From: Paractinoplanes bogorensis
Lineage (GTDB): Bacteria > Actinomycetota > Actinomycetes > Mycobacteriales > Micromonosporaceae
DNA length: 64,000 nucleotides
Reading direction: 5' to 3'
Assembly: GCF_018829635.1 (NCBI RefSeq)
Contig: NZ_JAHKKG010000010.1
Location: 1 to 64,000, forward strand
Position 1 is the stretch's first letter, and every line of letters starts with the position of its first letter. Below the pieces are notes generated by a model. It had not been told where the DNA came from. It saw only the letters and a list, made by a program, of their open reading frames with translations, and made no database searches. The translations under genes and the position numbers were made by a program. Positions 8,286-15,228 of this stretch are shown here, piece by piece.

Positions 8286-9329
8286 CTATTGACTTGCCCT
8301 GTTCGGCATTTCCCTACCCAACACGACTAAGTACTCGTGGGGGTCAGACAGGTGCCGTACTAAGTATCTCACCCAAGCGTCGGTGTAGACGTATCGCTTG
8401 AAGGCTCTGTTGTATGTGCAGAATTGGCTCTTGGTACGCTCAGGATGTTCGTCGTTCTCAGGCGGTCGCACCTTGTAGTACTTCCATGCAAGGCTATGGT
8501 CATTAACGCTGAAGGTAAATCCGAGAGCGGCCGACACCTCCTTCGCGATCTGCGAAGGAAGCAGACTTTCGAGGTCTGAAACCGGAACTTGCTTCTCTCT
8601 GATTATAGTCTGCGCCTTCTCCATAACAGCTAGCTGATCCGAAGATAATTCATCCATTCTGACAAAAGTCATAGCCACGTCTGCGCTGACCTTAGGGCTC
8701 GTCTTGGGGACGAGATAAACTCGGAATTCGTAGCTTGGATGATCTGTTAGCTCAGGTTCTAGTGTTGCATCAAAATCTTGAATATACTCCGCAACAATCT
8801 TGGGCACTCTCTTCCTAACAGCCTTCAACGCCGCAACAGCGTCATCTGTGATTGACGAAACGAAGAGCGGAAAGCGCAGAGTGTTGCTCAGCGATTCGGA
8901 ACTACCGAACTCGCTAACCAGAACTTCCTCAAAGTTTAAAATGTAAGCTTGCGTGCGGCCCGTCACCAACGCCGCTATCTCCCGCTCATACCGATGCTCA
9001 ATCTTGTTGCGCAACCCAATGAAGAAGTTCAAGTTTGCCCTAATGGGGTGAGAGTCCTGGAATTGCTCCGCTATCATTTGCTGCAGAGGCTTCGTTACCC
9101 AGTCTCCGTCGCGCGTCCTCTGCCGGCGCCCATTTGCTGCACGAATGTAAAAATCAATATTGTCGCGTTCATATTTCGCTTGTAGCAGTTTAGTCCACGC
9201 TATTGACATGTGGACGATGAAGGCCTCCAGCTGACGTTCCATGCCAGAGCGGTTGTAGAGATCAACCGCCAGGATGGACTCGTTGCGGGCCGCTTGCAGT
9301 TGATGCCACCATCTGGGTCGAGGCGCCAT
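8286..9329 (-). CDS. DUF3644 family protein
   Basis: This encodes 347 residues. The N-terminus (WWHQLQAARNESILAVDLYN, then MERQLEAFIVHMSIAWTKLL) matches the DUF3644 family, helical proteins found near restriction and other defence genes. Further family-like features are the helix NLNFFIGLRNKIEHRYE (about 100-116) and a C-terminal segment with RAFKRYVYTDAWVRYLVRHL. Base composition is distinctly more A+T-rich than the flanks, with codons such as ATA, TTA and AGA that the host rarely uses, a sign of recent transfer. It is divergent from the gene at 9491 across a 161-bp promoter region. Biochemical function is unknown. Confidence 0.75.
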   Translation of the reverse strand: MAPRPRWWHQLQAARNESILAVDLYNRSGMERQLEAFIVHMSIAWTKLLQAKYERDNIDFYIRAANGRRQRTRDGDWVTKPLQQMIAEQFQDSHPIRANLNFFIGLRNKIEHRYEREIAALVTGRTQAYILNFEEVLVSEFGSSESLSNTLRFPLFVSSITDDAVAALKAVRKRVPKIVAEYIQDFDATLEPELTDHPSYEFRVYLVPKTSPKVSADVAMTFVRMDELSSDQLAVMEKAQTIIREKQVPVSDLESLLPSQIAKEVSAALGFTFSVNDHSLAWKYYKVRPPENDEHPERTKSQFCTYNRAFKRYVYTDAWVRYLVRHLSDPHEYLVVLGREMPNRASQ

Positions 9330-9490
9330 CCACCCATGATACCGCCAAACCCGCAGCTAGATTGCGCCGAAGTACCGATCATTGTCCACAATGTGTAGAC
9401 GAAGCGCGGCTTCCCCCATGTGGACAGCTATGGCACACTCGCGACATCAAGTGTCGGACTGGCTACCTAGGGTTAGGACCGAGGGTCACC

Positions 9491-10336
9491 ATGAATCAGC
9501 TATCCCTGTTCGGCCCGCGTGAGGAGGGGCCGGAAGAAAAGCCGCAATCTGATAGAAAAGAGCGGCTCCGAGTGCTAATTACGGTCAAGGCAGCTCCTAA
9601 TCCGTCGCAAACCTATGGAGAAACGGTCTGCGTTGCGGGCCTCAGTGCGGACCTCAATCGCCGCGGCTGGATAAGGCTCTATCCTGTCAATTTCCGGGAT
9701 TTAGCATCGGACGAGAAGTTTCGTAAATACGAACTGGTGAGTGTCGATGCCCGTCCAGCGCGCAATGACCAGCGACGCGAAAGCTGGAAACCAATTTCGG
9801 CTTCACTCGAACGAGGCGCATTTCTCAAGCCTTGGCAGCCAAGACGAAACTGGATTGACCCGTATATTGAAGAATCTATGTGCAGACTTCACCGGGCGGC
9901 GCGCGCGGATGCTAATTCACAGTCTCTTGCGCTAATAAAGCCGAAGGACGTGGGTGGAATTGATATCGAGCGGCACCCAGGGTGGAGTGCGGATGAGCAG
10001 ACGAAGATCGATGCCTACGTCAACCAGCTTGACTTATTTGGCACTCGCGATCGAACTCCTCTGCAACCGCCACGATTCAAGGGGTTCTACCGATATCGCT
10101 GCCACGACCTGAATTGTCGCGGCCATCGGCAGGGAATGATTGACTGGGAGTTTGTCGCCTATCAACGCAATCACCTCGCAGGCTCCGATGCCAGGCACGC
10201 CGCGACGGCTTTGTCGGAAAAGTTCTTTGGAAATCTATGCGCCAGCGATAAGGACGTCGCCTTTTATGTTGGAAATCAAGCCAAGCGGGCTCATGTGTTC
10301 AGCATTCTCGGCGTGTACTGGCCCCCGAAAGCCTAG
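9491..10336 (+). CDS. Unrecognised protein with a Cys/His metal-binding motif
   Basis: This encodes 281 residues from the ATG at 9491, with GAGGG five bases upstream. Two parts are visible: residues about 25-125, with LRVLITVKAAPNPSQTYGE and GWIRLYPVNFRDL, and residues about 200-280, with YRCHDLNCRGH (Cys204, Cys209, His212) followed by DWE (218-220) and the end segment GNQAKRAHVFSILGVYWP. The C-x4-C-x2-H arrangement suggests a bound zinc. I do not recognise the family. Its 3' end overlaps the DUF488 gene on the other strand by 38 bp, and A+T-rich codon use ties it to both neighbours. Confidence 0.65.
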   Translation: MNQLSLFGPREEGPEEKPQSDRKERLRVLITVKAAPNPSQTYGETVCVAGLSADLNRRGWIRLYPVNFRDLASDEKFRKYELVSVDARPARNDQRRESWKPISASLERGAFLKPWQPRRNWIDPYIEESMCRLHRAARADANSQSLALIKPKDVGGIDIERHPGWSADEQTKIDAYVNQLDLFGTRDRTPLQPPRFKGFYRYRCHDLNCRGHRQGMIDWEFVAYQRNHLAGSDARHAATALSEKFFGNLCASDKDVAFYVGNQAKRAHVFSILGVYWPPKA

Positions 10337-10778
10337 CCGAACGCTTTCGCGCTTCTTGTAAAACCACATCGCGATGACAGCGATTTTGGTCTGCCTCAAA
10401 ACACAGGATCGCGATCAACTCTGACAGGCCGGCCTCAGCGATATTATTCAGCGCCTCATCAGCCGCAGGAGCACCCAAGAGTGACTCGTATGTAGATTTG
10501 GCTGCCGCTAATTCTCGTGGAAGCCCGCCGAAGCCAGGTCGATTAGCCTTCGGATTTCCCAACTCTCGTCGATGCTCATAGGCAATTCCGGCTTCGTTCA
10601 AAGCTCGGCCAAGCGCCGTCTTGCTAAGTCCTGGCTTACGGGAGATCGGGGTCAAGCGCACGTCAACAAGCTTCGACACGCCCAGCGCCACTAGATCGGC
10701 TACCAAATCGTTGGCGTTCCTGCCTTCGTAGCCGACGCCTACGATGCCGACTGGCTGCAGTTCTGGTGCTGGCTCCAC
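10299..10778 (-). CDS. DUF488 family protein
   Basis: This encodes 159 residues. The N-terminal GIVGVGYEGRNANDLV and KLVDVRLTPISRKPGLSK, then YEHRRELGNPKANR and the late LCFEADQNRCHR (Cys126, Cys134, His135), are the conserved blocks of DUF488. Members of this family have no settled biochemical role; the conserved Cys and Arg residues suggest nucleic-acid or metal binding. The gene converges on and overlaps the Cys/His-motif gene by 38 bp, an arrangement that could couple their mRNAs by antisense. Codon use is A+T-rich like its partners. Confidence 0.8.
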   Translation of the reverse strand: MEPAPELQPVGIVGVGYEGRNANDLVADLVALGVSKLVDVRLTPISRKPGLSKTALGRALNEAGIAYEHRRELGNPKANRPGFGGLPRELAAAKSTYESLLGAPAADEALNNIAEAGLSELIAILCFEADQNRCHRDVVLQEARKRSARLSGASTRREC

Positions 10779-10903
10779 ATCCTTACCTTCTCATAACTCG
10801 GGCGAGACCCTACGCATAGTTTTAGTAACGGTGTTTCTTCGCGCCCCGCGACACGCCGTTCGTTTCGCGCTCAAGTCATCAAGATGGCCAGGCCATTTAA
10901 AGA

Positions 10904-11155
10904 TCATTCTGGGCTTACGAAGGTGCCTCGCTGCGGGACGGTGTAGACCAAGCCACGCTCGCGCAGGAGGTTTACTGCTCGGCGGGCTGTTGTTCGGGCT
11001 ACGCCCCACTCGGCGTGCATGTCGTTCTCGGTGGGGATGCGGTCGTGGGGCTGGAGCCGGCCGGTCTTGATGTCGTCTTCGATGTAGTCGGCGATCTGGA
11101 CGTAGACCGGCACGGGGCCGTCGGTGCGTACCGGTCGCGGGCTCACGTGCGCCAA
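10904..11155 (-). CDS. Short GntR-family transcription regulator
   Basis: This encodes 83 residues, essentially only the winged-helix DNA-binding domain of GntR proteins. It shows VPVYVQIADYIEDDIKTG, RIPTENDMHAEWGVARTTAR (recognition helix) and RGLVYTVPQRGTFVSPE (wing). No effector domain follows, as is usual for the short GntR proteins on actinomycete integrative elements, where they control transfer or excision genes. A perfect inverted repeat lies 18-57 bp upstream (11173-11212) and is the likely autoregulatory operator. Confidence 0.85.
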   Translation of the reverse strand: MAHVSPRPVRTDGPVPVYVQIADYIEDDIKTGRLQPHDRIPTENDMHAEWGVARTTARRAVNLLRERGLVYTVPQRGTFVSPE

Positions 11156-11172
11156 CTTACGAAGCGTGCCAC

Positions 11173-11212
11173 GTCTACCTATCGGCAGCTACGAGGCGAT
11201 ACATAGGTAGAC
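11173..11212. promoter_or_regulatory. Candidate GntR operator, 10-bp perfect inverted repeat
   Basis: GTCTACCTAT (11173-11182) and its exact complement ATAGGTAGAC (11203-11212) are separated by 20 bp, placing the two half-sites three helical turns apart. The repeat sits directly upstream of the GntR start at 11155. Autoregulation is inferred from position. Confidence 0.6.
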
Positions 11213-12099
11213 AAGCAAATACAAGATGGGTAGCGTGGTCGGTGCGACACCGTCGCTGGCGGGGCAACCCTGACCGTTAGCGGCAGTCCAGCGGTATCCG
11301 CGGCAGCCATTGGCAGCGTGGCCCCGTGCTCGGAGGTTGGGCACGGGGCTCGTAGACCCACTGGCCAGGCCGTGGCAGCGGTCCGGTCTCGCGAACGCCT
11401 GTCCTTTGAAGTGTTCGTCATCTGAGAACGATCAGAAACTCGGTTGATCGCCGGGACCGCTGGGGCGTCCCCTGGTACGCGTATCCCGTGTGGCCGGTTG
11501 CCCGTCCGCTGGGACCCGTCCCTATGCAGCCTTAAGTGAGCAAGCGGTACGCGGGTCTGAGGACATCGGCAACTGGTTGGCATCGGGCGGCCCCGGTGAT
11601 CGGGCAGACCCCGAATCAGGTACCCACGCCGGTGAGTTGAGCCCCGGTGTCCGGCACACGCGCTGGATGCGTGTACTGCGGCCCGACCAGGGCCAGCGGT
11701 GACACGCGCCTGTGCGATGCCGGCGCCCTGCTCCTCACGGCCAAACTCGAACTCCTCCGCACTACGCCACGGCGTGTCCGGAGGCGTCGAAGGCCGTTCG
11801 CCGTCCACCGATGCCTTCGGAGCTGTTGATGACCTCGAATTGTGTGTATCGACCGAACCCAACCAGGCGAGGGACCTCAAAGAGTTCCGCCGTCCCTCTC
11901 GCTGTCCCCGCGGGGATGCGCTCGGCCGTCCCGCTTGACCAGGACGCCCAAAGGGACGTGCTGTCAGGTCTGACAGTGCTGCTCAGGCCGGTTGCCGGGA
12001 CACTCGGCCATGCTGCGACTGATCCCTTCCTGGGGATCCCCCGGTGGGGAGAACGCCGTAATACCGCCTGCCAGGACGGGCGCTGTGGGTGAGCCGATC
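11213..12099. other. About 890 bp without a supportable gene
   Basis: Several overlapping open frames cross this stretch on both strands, but none shows a recognisable domain, a good ribosome site or consistent codon bias. A frame ending at 12092 has a coding-like tail (QDAQRDVLSGLTVLLRPV). It is probably a decayed part of the integrative element. Confidence 0.4.
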
Positions 12100-12999
12100 A
12101 TGCGGGTTCAGGCTGGGCTCACCGCCCGGGATCTCACCCTGTTGAGCTGGCTGGCCGACCACGGCGTGCTGACCACCGACCAGATCGCCGCGGCCCTGTT
12201 CCCGTCGCTCAACTTCGCGCAACGCCGCCTACGGGCGTTGATGAGCAAACAGCTGGTCGACCGGTTCCGGCCACAACGCCCTGACGGCGGCTCGTACCCG
12301 TATCACTGGGTACTCGCCCAGCTCGGCTCCGACGTGATGGCCAGTCAGCGCGGCGAACCAACGCCACGTCGCGACCAAGCACGGTTGCGGCGGTGGCATC
12401 TGACCAGCCGGGCCAACCTGCCCCATCTGCTGGTGGTGAACGACTTCTTCACCCAACTGGCCGCACGCGCACGGACCCACCCGGGCGCCGAGCTGGAACG
12501 GTGGTGGTCGGCGGCACGCTGCCAGCAGATGACCGCTTTCACCGGTGATGACACCCGCTCCGGTCACCGGGCAGACGGGACCGCCCTGGCGTACCGGCTG
12601 AAGGTTCGCCCGGACGGGCACGGCATCTTCACCGACCATGGCGTCTCGACGGCGTTCTTCCTGGAGTACGACACCGGGACCGAATCGCTGAATCGCCTGG
12701 TGGACAAGGTCGACGGTTACCGCGACCTCGCCCGGGTCACCGGCCGGCTCTGGCCGGTGCTGTTCTGGCTGCCCGGCCCTGCTCGTGAACGCCACCTGCA
12801 CGACGCCCTCAGCCAGGCCGGTACCGGCTATCCGACGGCGACCGCGGTACACGGTCGCGGTGGCAGGGCACCGGCCACCGCCACCGACCTCGGCCACCCA
12901 GCGGGACCGGTCTGGTGGCTGCACCAGCACACCGGCCCCGCACTGACCCTGGCCGAGCTGAGCGTCGCCATCACCGACCGCATACGAGATGCCGCATGA
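12100..12999 (+). CDS. Replication-relaxation family protein
   Basis: This encodes 299 residues from the ATG at 12100, with GGTGAG six bases upstream; longer in-frame starts exist from 11992. The N-terminus is a winged helix (LTLLSWLADHGVLTTDQIAA, FNFAQRR-like FAQRRLRALMSKQLVDRF, PYHWVL). Residues about 105-220 carry the family core (HLLVVNDFFTQLAARAR, FFLEYDTGTESLNRLVDKV, WPVLFWLPG), a nuclease-like fold with acidic Glu/Asp positions. Such proteins are typical of actinobacterial conjugative or integrative elements and are thought to act in plasmid or element replication. It lies about 420 bp before the recombinase on the same strand. Confidence 0.8.
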   Translation: MRVQAGLTARDLTLLSWLADHGVLTTDQIAAALFPSLNFAQRRLRALMSKQLVDRFRPQRPDGGSYPYHWVLAQLGSDVMASQRGEPTPRRDQARLRRWHLTSRANLPHLLVVNDFFTQLAARARTHPGAELERWWSAARCQQMTAFTGDDTRSGHRADGTALAYRLKVRPDGHGIFTDHGVSTAFFLEYDTGTESLNRLVDKVDGYRDLARVTGRLWPVLFWLPGPARERHLHDALSQAGTGYPTATAVHGRGGRAPATATDLGHPAGPVWWLHQHTGPALTLAELSVAITDRIRDAA

Positions 13000-13087
13000 A
13001 GGGGGCAACCGGTGGCTGCCGGTCACCGGACCCCGACCAACTGACAGCACATCCGATAGCTGACAGGACGAAAGGAGGCGGGGCCAA

Positions 13088-13138
13088 ATGCGCACCCGCT
13101 ATTTGGCGACAGCGATCAAGCACCTTGTGGAGGTCTAG
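13088..13138 (+). CDS. Possible 16-residue leader or small protein
   Basis: ATG at 13088 follows a near-perfect ribosome site (AAAGGAGG, 13071-13078) at nine bases and encodes MRTRYLATAIKHLVEV. A second tiny frame, MATEMPNLSTSG, begins at 13153. The ribosome site is the strongest in this stretch, so translation is likely. The role could be a leader peptide for the recombinase region. No homologue is recognised. Confidence 0.35.
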   Translation: MRTRYLATAIKHLVEV

Positions 13139-13253
13139 GGGCAGCAGCCCGCATGGCAACCGAGATGCCGAACCTGAGCACCAGCGGATAACGCCGATCC
13201 GCGGACGACCAGCAATCACCGACATCACCATCGCCCGCATCGAGACGGTCACC

Positions 13254-13352
13254 ATGACCGACGCCGAGTACGCCGACGCCGTCGAAGCCCTCGCCGTGCT
13301 CATCGCCCGCTACGAACAGCACCACGACGAACACCCCGACACCGCCGCATAG
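13254..13352 (+). CDS. Small acidic protein upstream of the recombinase
   Basis: This encodes 32 residues: MTDAEYADAVEALAVLIARY followed by a His/Asp-rich tail. The frame is open far upstream, but no better start is seen; the short helical, acidic product resembles the small proteins often found just before serine recombinases in actinomycete elements. It ends 64 bp before the recombinase start. Function is unknown. Confidence 0.4.
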   Translation: MTDAEYADAVEALAVLIARYEQHHDEHPDTAA

Positions 13353-13416
13353 AAAGGGCCGGTGGCGACTCAACCCGCGTCGCCACCGGCCACCCCGACG
13401 CGAAGGATCCGCTCAC

Positions 13417-15228
13417 ATGGCAGCGACCACCCCCAGAGCACGACGCCGCCGGCCACGCACCGGACTCGGCGACATACCTGCTGGCAACCGGCGGGTCGCC
13501 GTCTACGTGCGCCGCTCCACCGACGACGAACACCAGCCGTTCTCCATCGACGCCCAGATCACGGCGCTCACGTCCTACATCAACTCCCAGCCCGGTTGGG
13601 TCGCCCTGCCCGAACCGTTCTCCGACGACGCGTCCGGCGCAAATACCGACCGGCCCGGACTCCAGCGGGCGCTGCGAGCGGCGAAGGCGGGGCGCTTCGA
13701 CATCTTGCTCGTCTACCGGGTGGACCGGTTCACCCGCCGACTCTCCGACCTGCTGGATCTGCTCACCGACCTCGACGACGCCGGAGTCGCCTTCGTCTCC
13801 GCCACCGAGCCGTTCGACACCTCAACCTCGATCGGCCGGATGCTCGTCCAACTCCTCGGTGTCTTCGCCGAATTCGAGAGGGAAACCATCATCGACCGCG
13901 TCGTCAATGGCATGCACGCCAAAGCCGCCAAGGGAAGGTGGCCCGGCGGCCACCGCACCTACGGCTACCAGGTCGAACCGCAGACACAGAAACTCATCCC
14001 GCACCCAACTGAAGCGCCGATCCTGCGCGAAATCGTGAACATGTACGTCAACCAGCGACTCGGCACCCGCGCCATCGCCGACGAACTCAACCGGCGCGGC
14101 ATCGCCAACCGCCTGGGCAAGAAGTGGTCCGGCATGACCATCGGCCGCATCCTCGACAACCCCGCCTACACCGGCGACATCGTCTACGGCGACGTCCACG
14201 TCACCGACACCCACGAAGCCCTGATCGACCGCGACACCTGGCGCCGCGTCCGCGACATTGCCGACACCCGCGCTGACGCCCACAACCAGCGAGCCATGAG
14301 CGACTCCGACTACCACCTCACCGGCCTGATCACCTGCCCCCACTGCGGCAACAAATACATCGGCACCTCGGCCACAGGCCGCAACCGCACCTACCGCTAC
14401 TACACCTGCTACTCCCGCGTCCGTTACGGCAGCCACGGATGCGACGCCCCACGCCTCGACGCGACAGCCATGGACACCGCCACGCTCCAAGCGCTCTACG
14501 ACTTCTACCGCGACGCCGAACGGCTCATCGCCAACGCCATCACCCGCGCCCGGCACCACCACCGAGAAGCCAACGCCGACCGGCGCGGCGAACTCGACGC
14601 CCTCGAAATCGCCATCACCGCCAAGACCAGAGCTCGCGACCGTTACCGAGCAGCGTTCGAGAACGGAACCATGGACGAAGCCGACGCCGGCCTCCGGCTG
14701 AGGGAACTGCGCACAGAGATCGACGCGCTCACCGTCCGCCGCGACGAGATCGCCGACGCCATCGAAGACGAGCCCGTAGCACCGTCGCCCGCCACGATCG
14801 ACCGGATCCGGGAGCACCTGGCGTACGTGATCGAGGACGGCAGCTCGGCCGAACGCAAGGCGGCTATCGAACAGCTGATCGCCGAAATCCGGATCACCGA
14901 CGACGACAAGGTCATCCCGGTCTTCCGGGTGCCCGAACCCGATGAGGCGGTTCGCGCAATGCCTAGCTTGGTGGGGCGGACGGGACTCGAACCCGGTGTC
15001 GGCGACTCGCTGCGAAGGCCGGATCCAGGCGACGAACTGATCCGCGCCACCCTCGATCCGCCCGAGCGCCGGCCAGCGAACCAGCGTGACGGCACCTTCG
15101 GCCCGACCAAGGCAAGAGCCGTCGCCGCTCCACGAGCGAAGTCTGGTCTAAAAGGGACAAACCAGGGTGCGGAGACCCCCCGAAGGTCTCCGCACCCTGT
15201 CGTGCGTGGTTCAGCCGATCAGCTGTAG
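13417..15228 (+). CDS. Large serine recombinase (site-specific integrase)
   Basis: This encodes 603 residues. The resolvase-type catalytic domain (27-170) has the nucleophile Ser34 (YVRRST), DRFTRRLSDL (103-112) and the FAEFERETI helix (150-158). The recombinase domain (about 180-290) includes HRTYGYQVE, TRAIADELNRRG and GRILDNPAYTG. A zinc ribbon follows (Cys307, Cys310, Cys331, Cys342), then a coiled coil (about 385-450). The normal protein should end near residue 512. Here the frame continues through a tRNA 3' end (from residue 517) for about 87 unrelated residues, probably a by-product of integration. It is the integrase of the element carrying the GntR and replication-relaxation genes. 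Confidence 0.9.
   Translation: MAATTPRARRRRPRTGLGDIPAGNRRVAVYVRRSTDDEHQPFSIDAQITALTSYINSQPGWVALPEPFSDDASGANTDRPGLQRALRAAKAGRFDILLVYRVDRFTRRLSDLLDLLTDLDDAGVAFVSATEPFDTSTSIGRMLVQLLGVFAEFERETIIDRVVNGMHAKAAKGRWPGGHRTYGYQVEPQTQKLIPHPTEAPILREIVNMYVNQRLGTRAIADELNRRGIANRLGKKWSGMTIGRILDNPAYTGDIVYGDVHVTDTHEALIDRDTWRRVRDIADTRADAHNQRAMSDSDYHLTGLITCPHCGNKYIGTSATGRNRTYRYYTCYSRVRYGSHGCDAPRLDATAMDTATLQALYDFYRDAERLIANAITRARHHHREANADRRGELDALEIAITAKTRARDRYRAAFENGTMDEADAGLRLRELRTEIDALTVRRDEIADAIEDEPVAPSPATIDRIREHLAYVIEDGSSAERKAAIEQLIAEIRITDDDKVIPVFRVPEPDEAVRAMPSLVGRTGLEPGVGDSLRRPDPGDELIRATLDPPERRPANQRDGTFGPTKARAVAAPRAKSGLKGTNQGAETPRRSPHPVVRGSADQL
14969..14997 (-). other. 3' end of a tRNA gene (T-arm, acceptor, CCA); probable att site
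   Basis: Read on the minus strand, this segment gives GGGTTCGAGTCCCG, a T-arm, followed by TCCGCCCC, A and CCA, an acceptor 3' strand. No matching 5' GGGGCGG strand, D-arm or anticodon arm lies to the right, so only the 3' end is present. It lies inside the recombinase frame, as expected for the boundary of an element inserted at a tRNA 3' end. Which tRNA it came from cannot be decided. Confidence 0.7.
15165..15197 (-). terminator. Strong hairpin terminator after the ThuA/dehydrogenase gene
   Basis: A perfect 13-bp stem (GGGTGCGGAGACC and complement) with a 7-base loop lies 22 bp past the end of the minus-strand gene at 15219. On that strand it is followed by a T-rich tract (GTTTGTCCCTTTTA), as in intrinsic terminators. 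It lies within the aberrant 3' extension of the recombinase frame. Confidence 0.8.

Noticed and set aside
11179..11880. 233-residue minus-strand frame
   Set aside because: Composition is Arg/Pro/Ser-rich as in antisense frames of GC-rich DNA, with no domain and no ribosome site.
13822..14817. 331-residue minus-strand frame opposite the serine recombinase
   Set aside because: Valine/glycine-rich antisense shadow of a confidently assigned recombinase.
14969..15060. A complete tRNA gene
   Set aside because: Only the T-arm, acceptor 3' strand and CCA are present; no D-arm, anticodon arm or 5' acceptor strand lies to the right.
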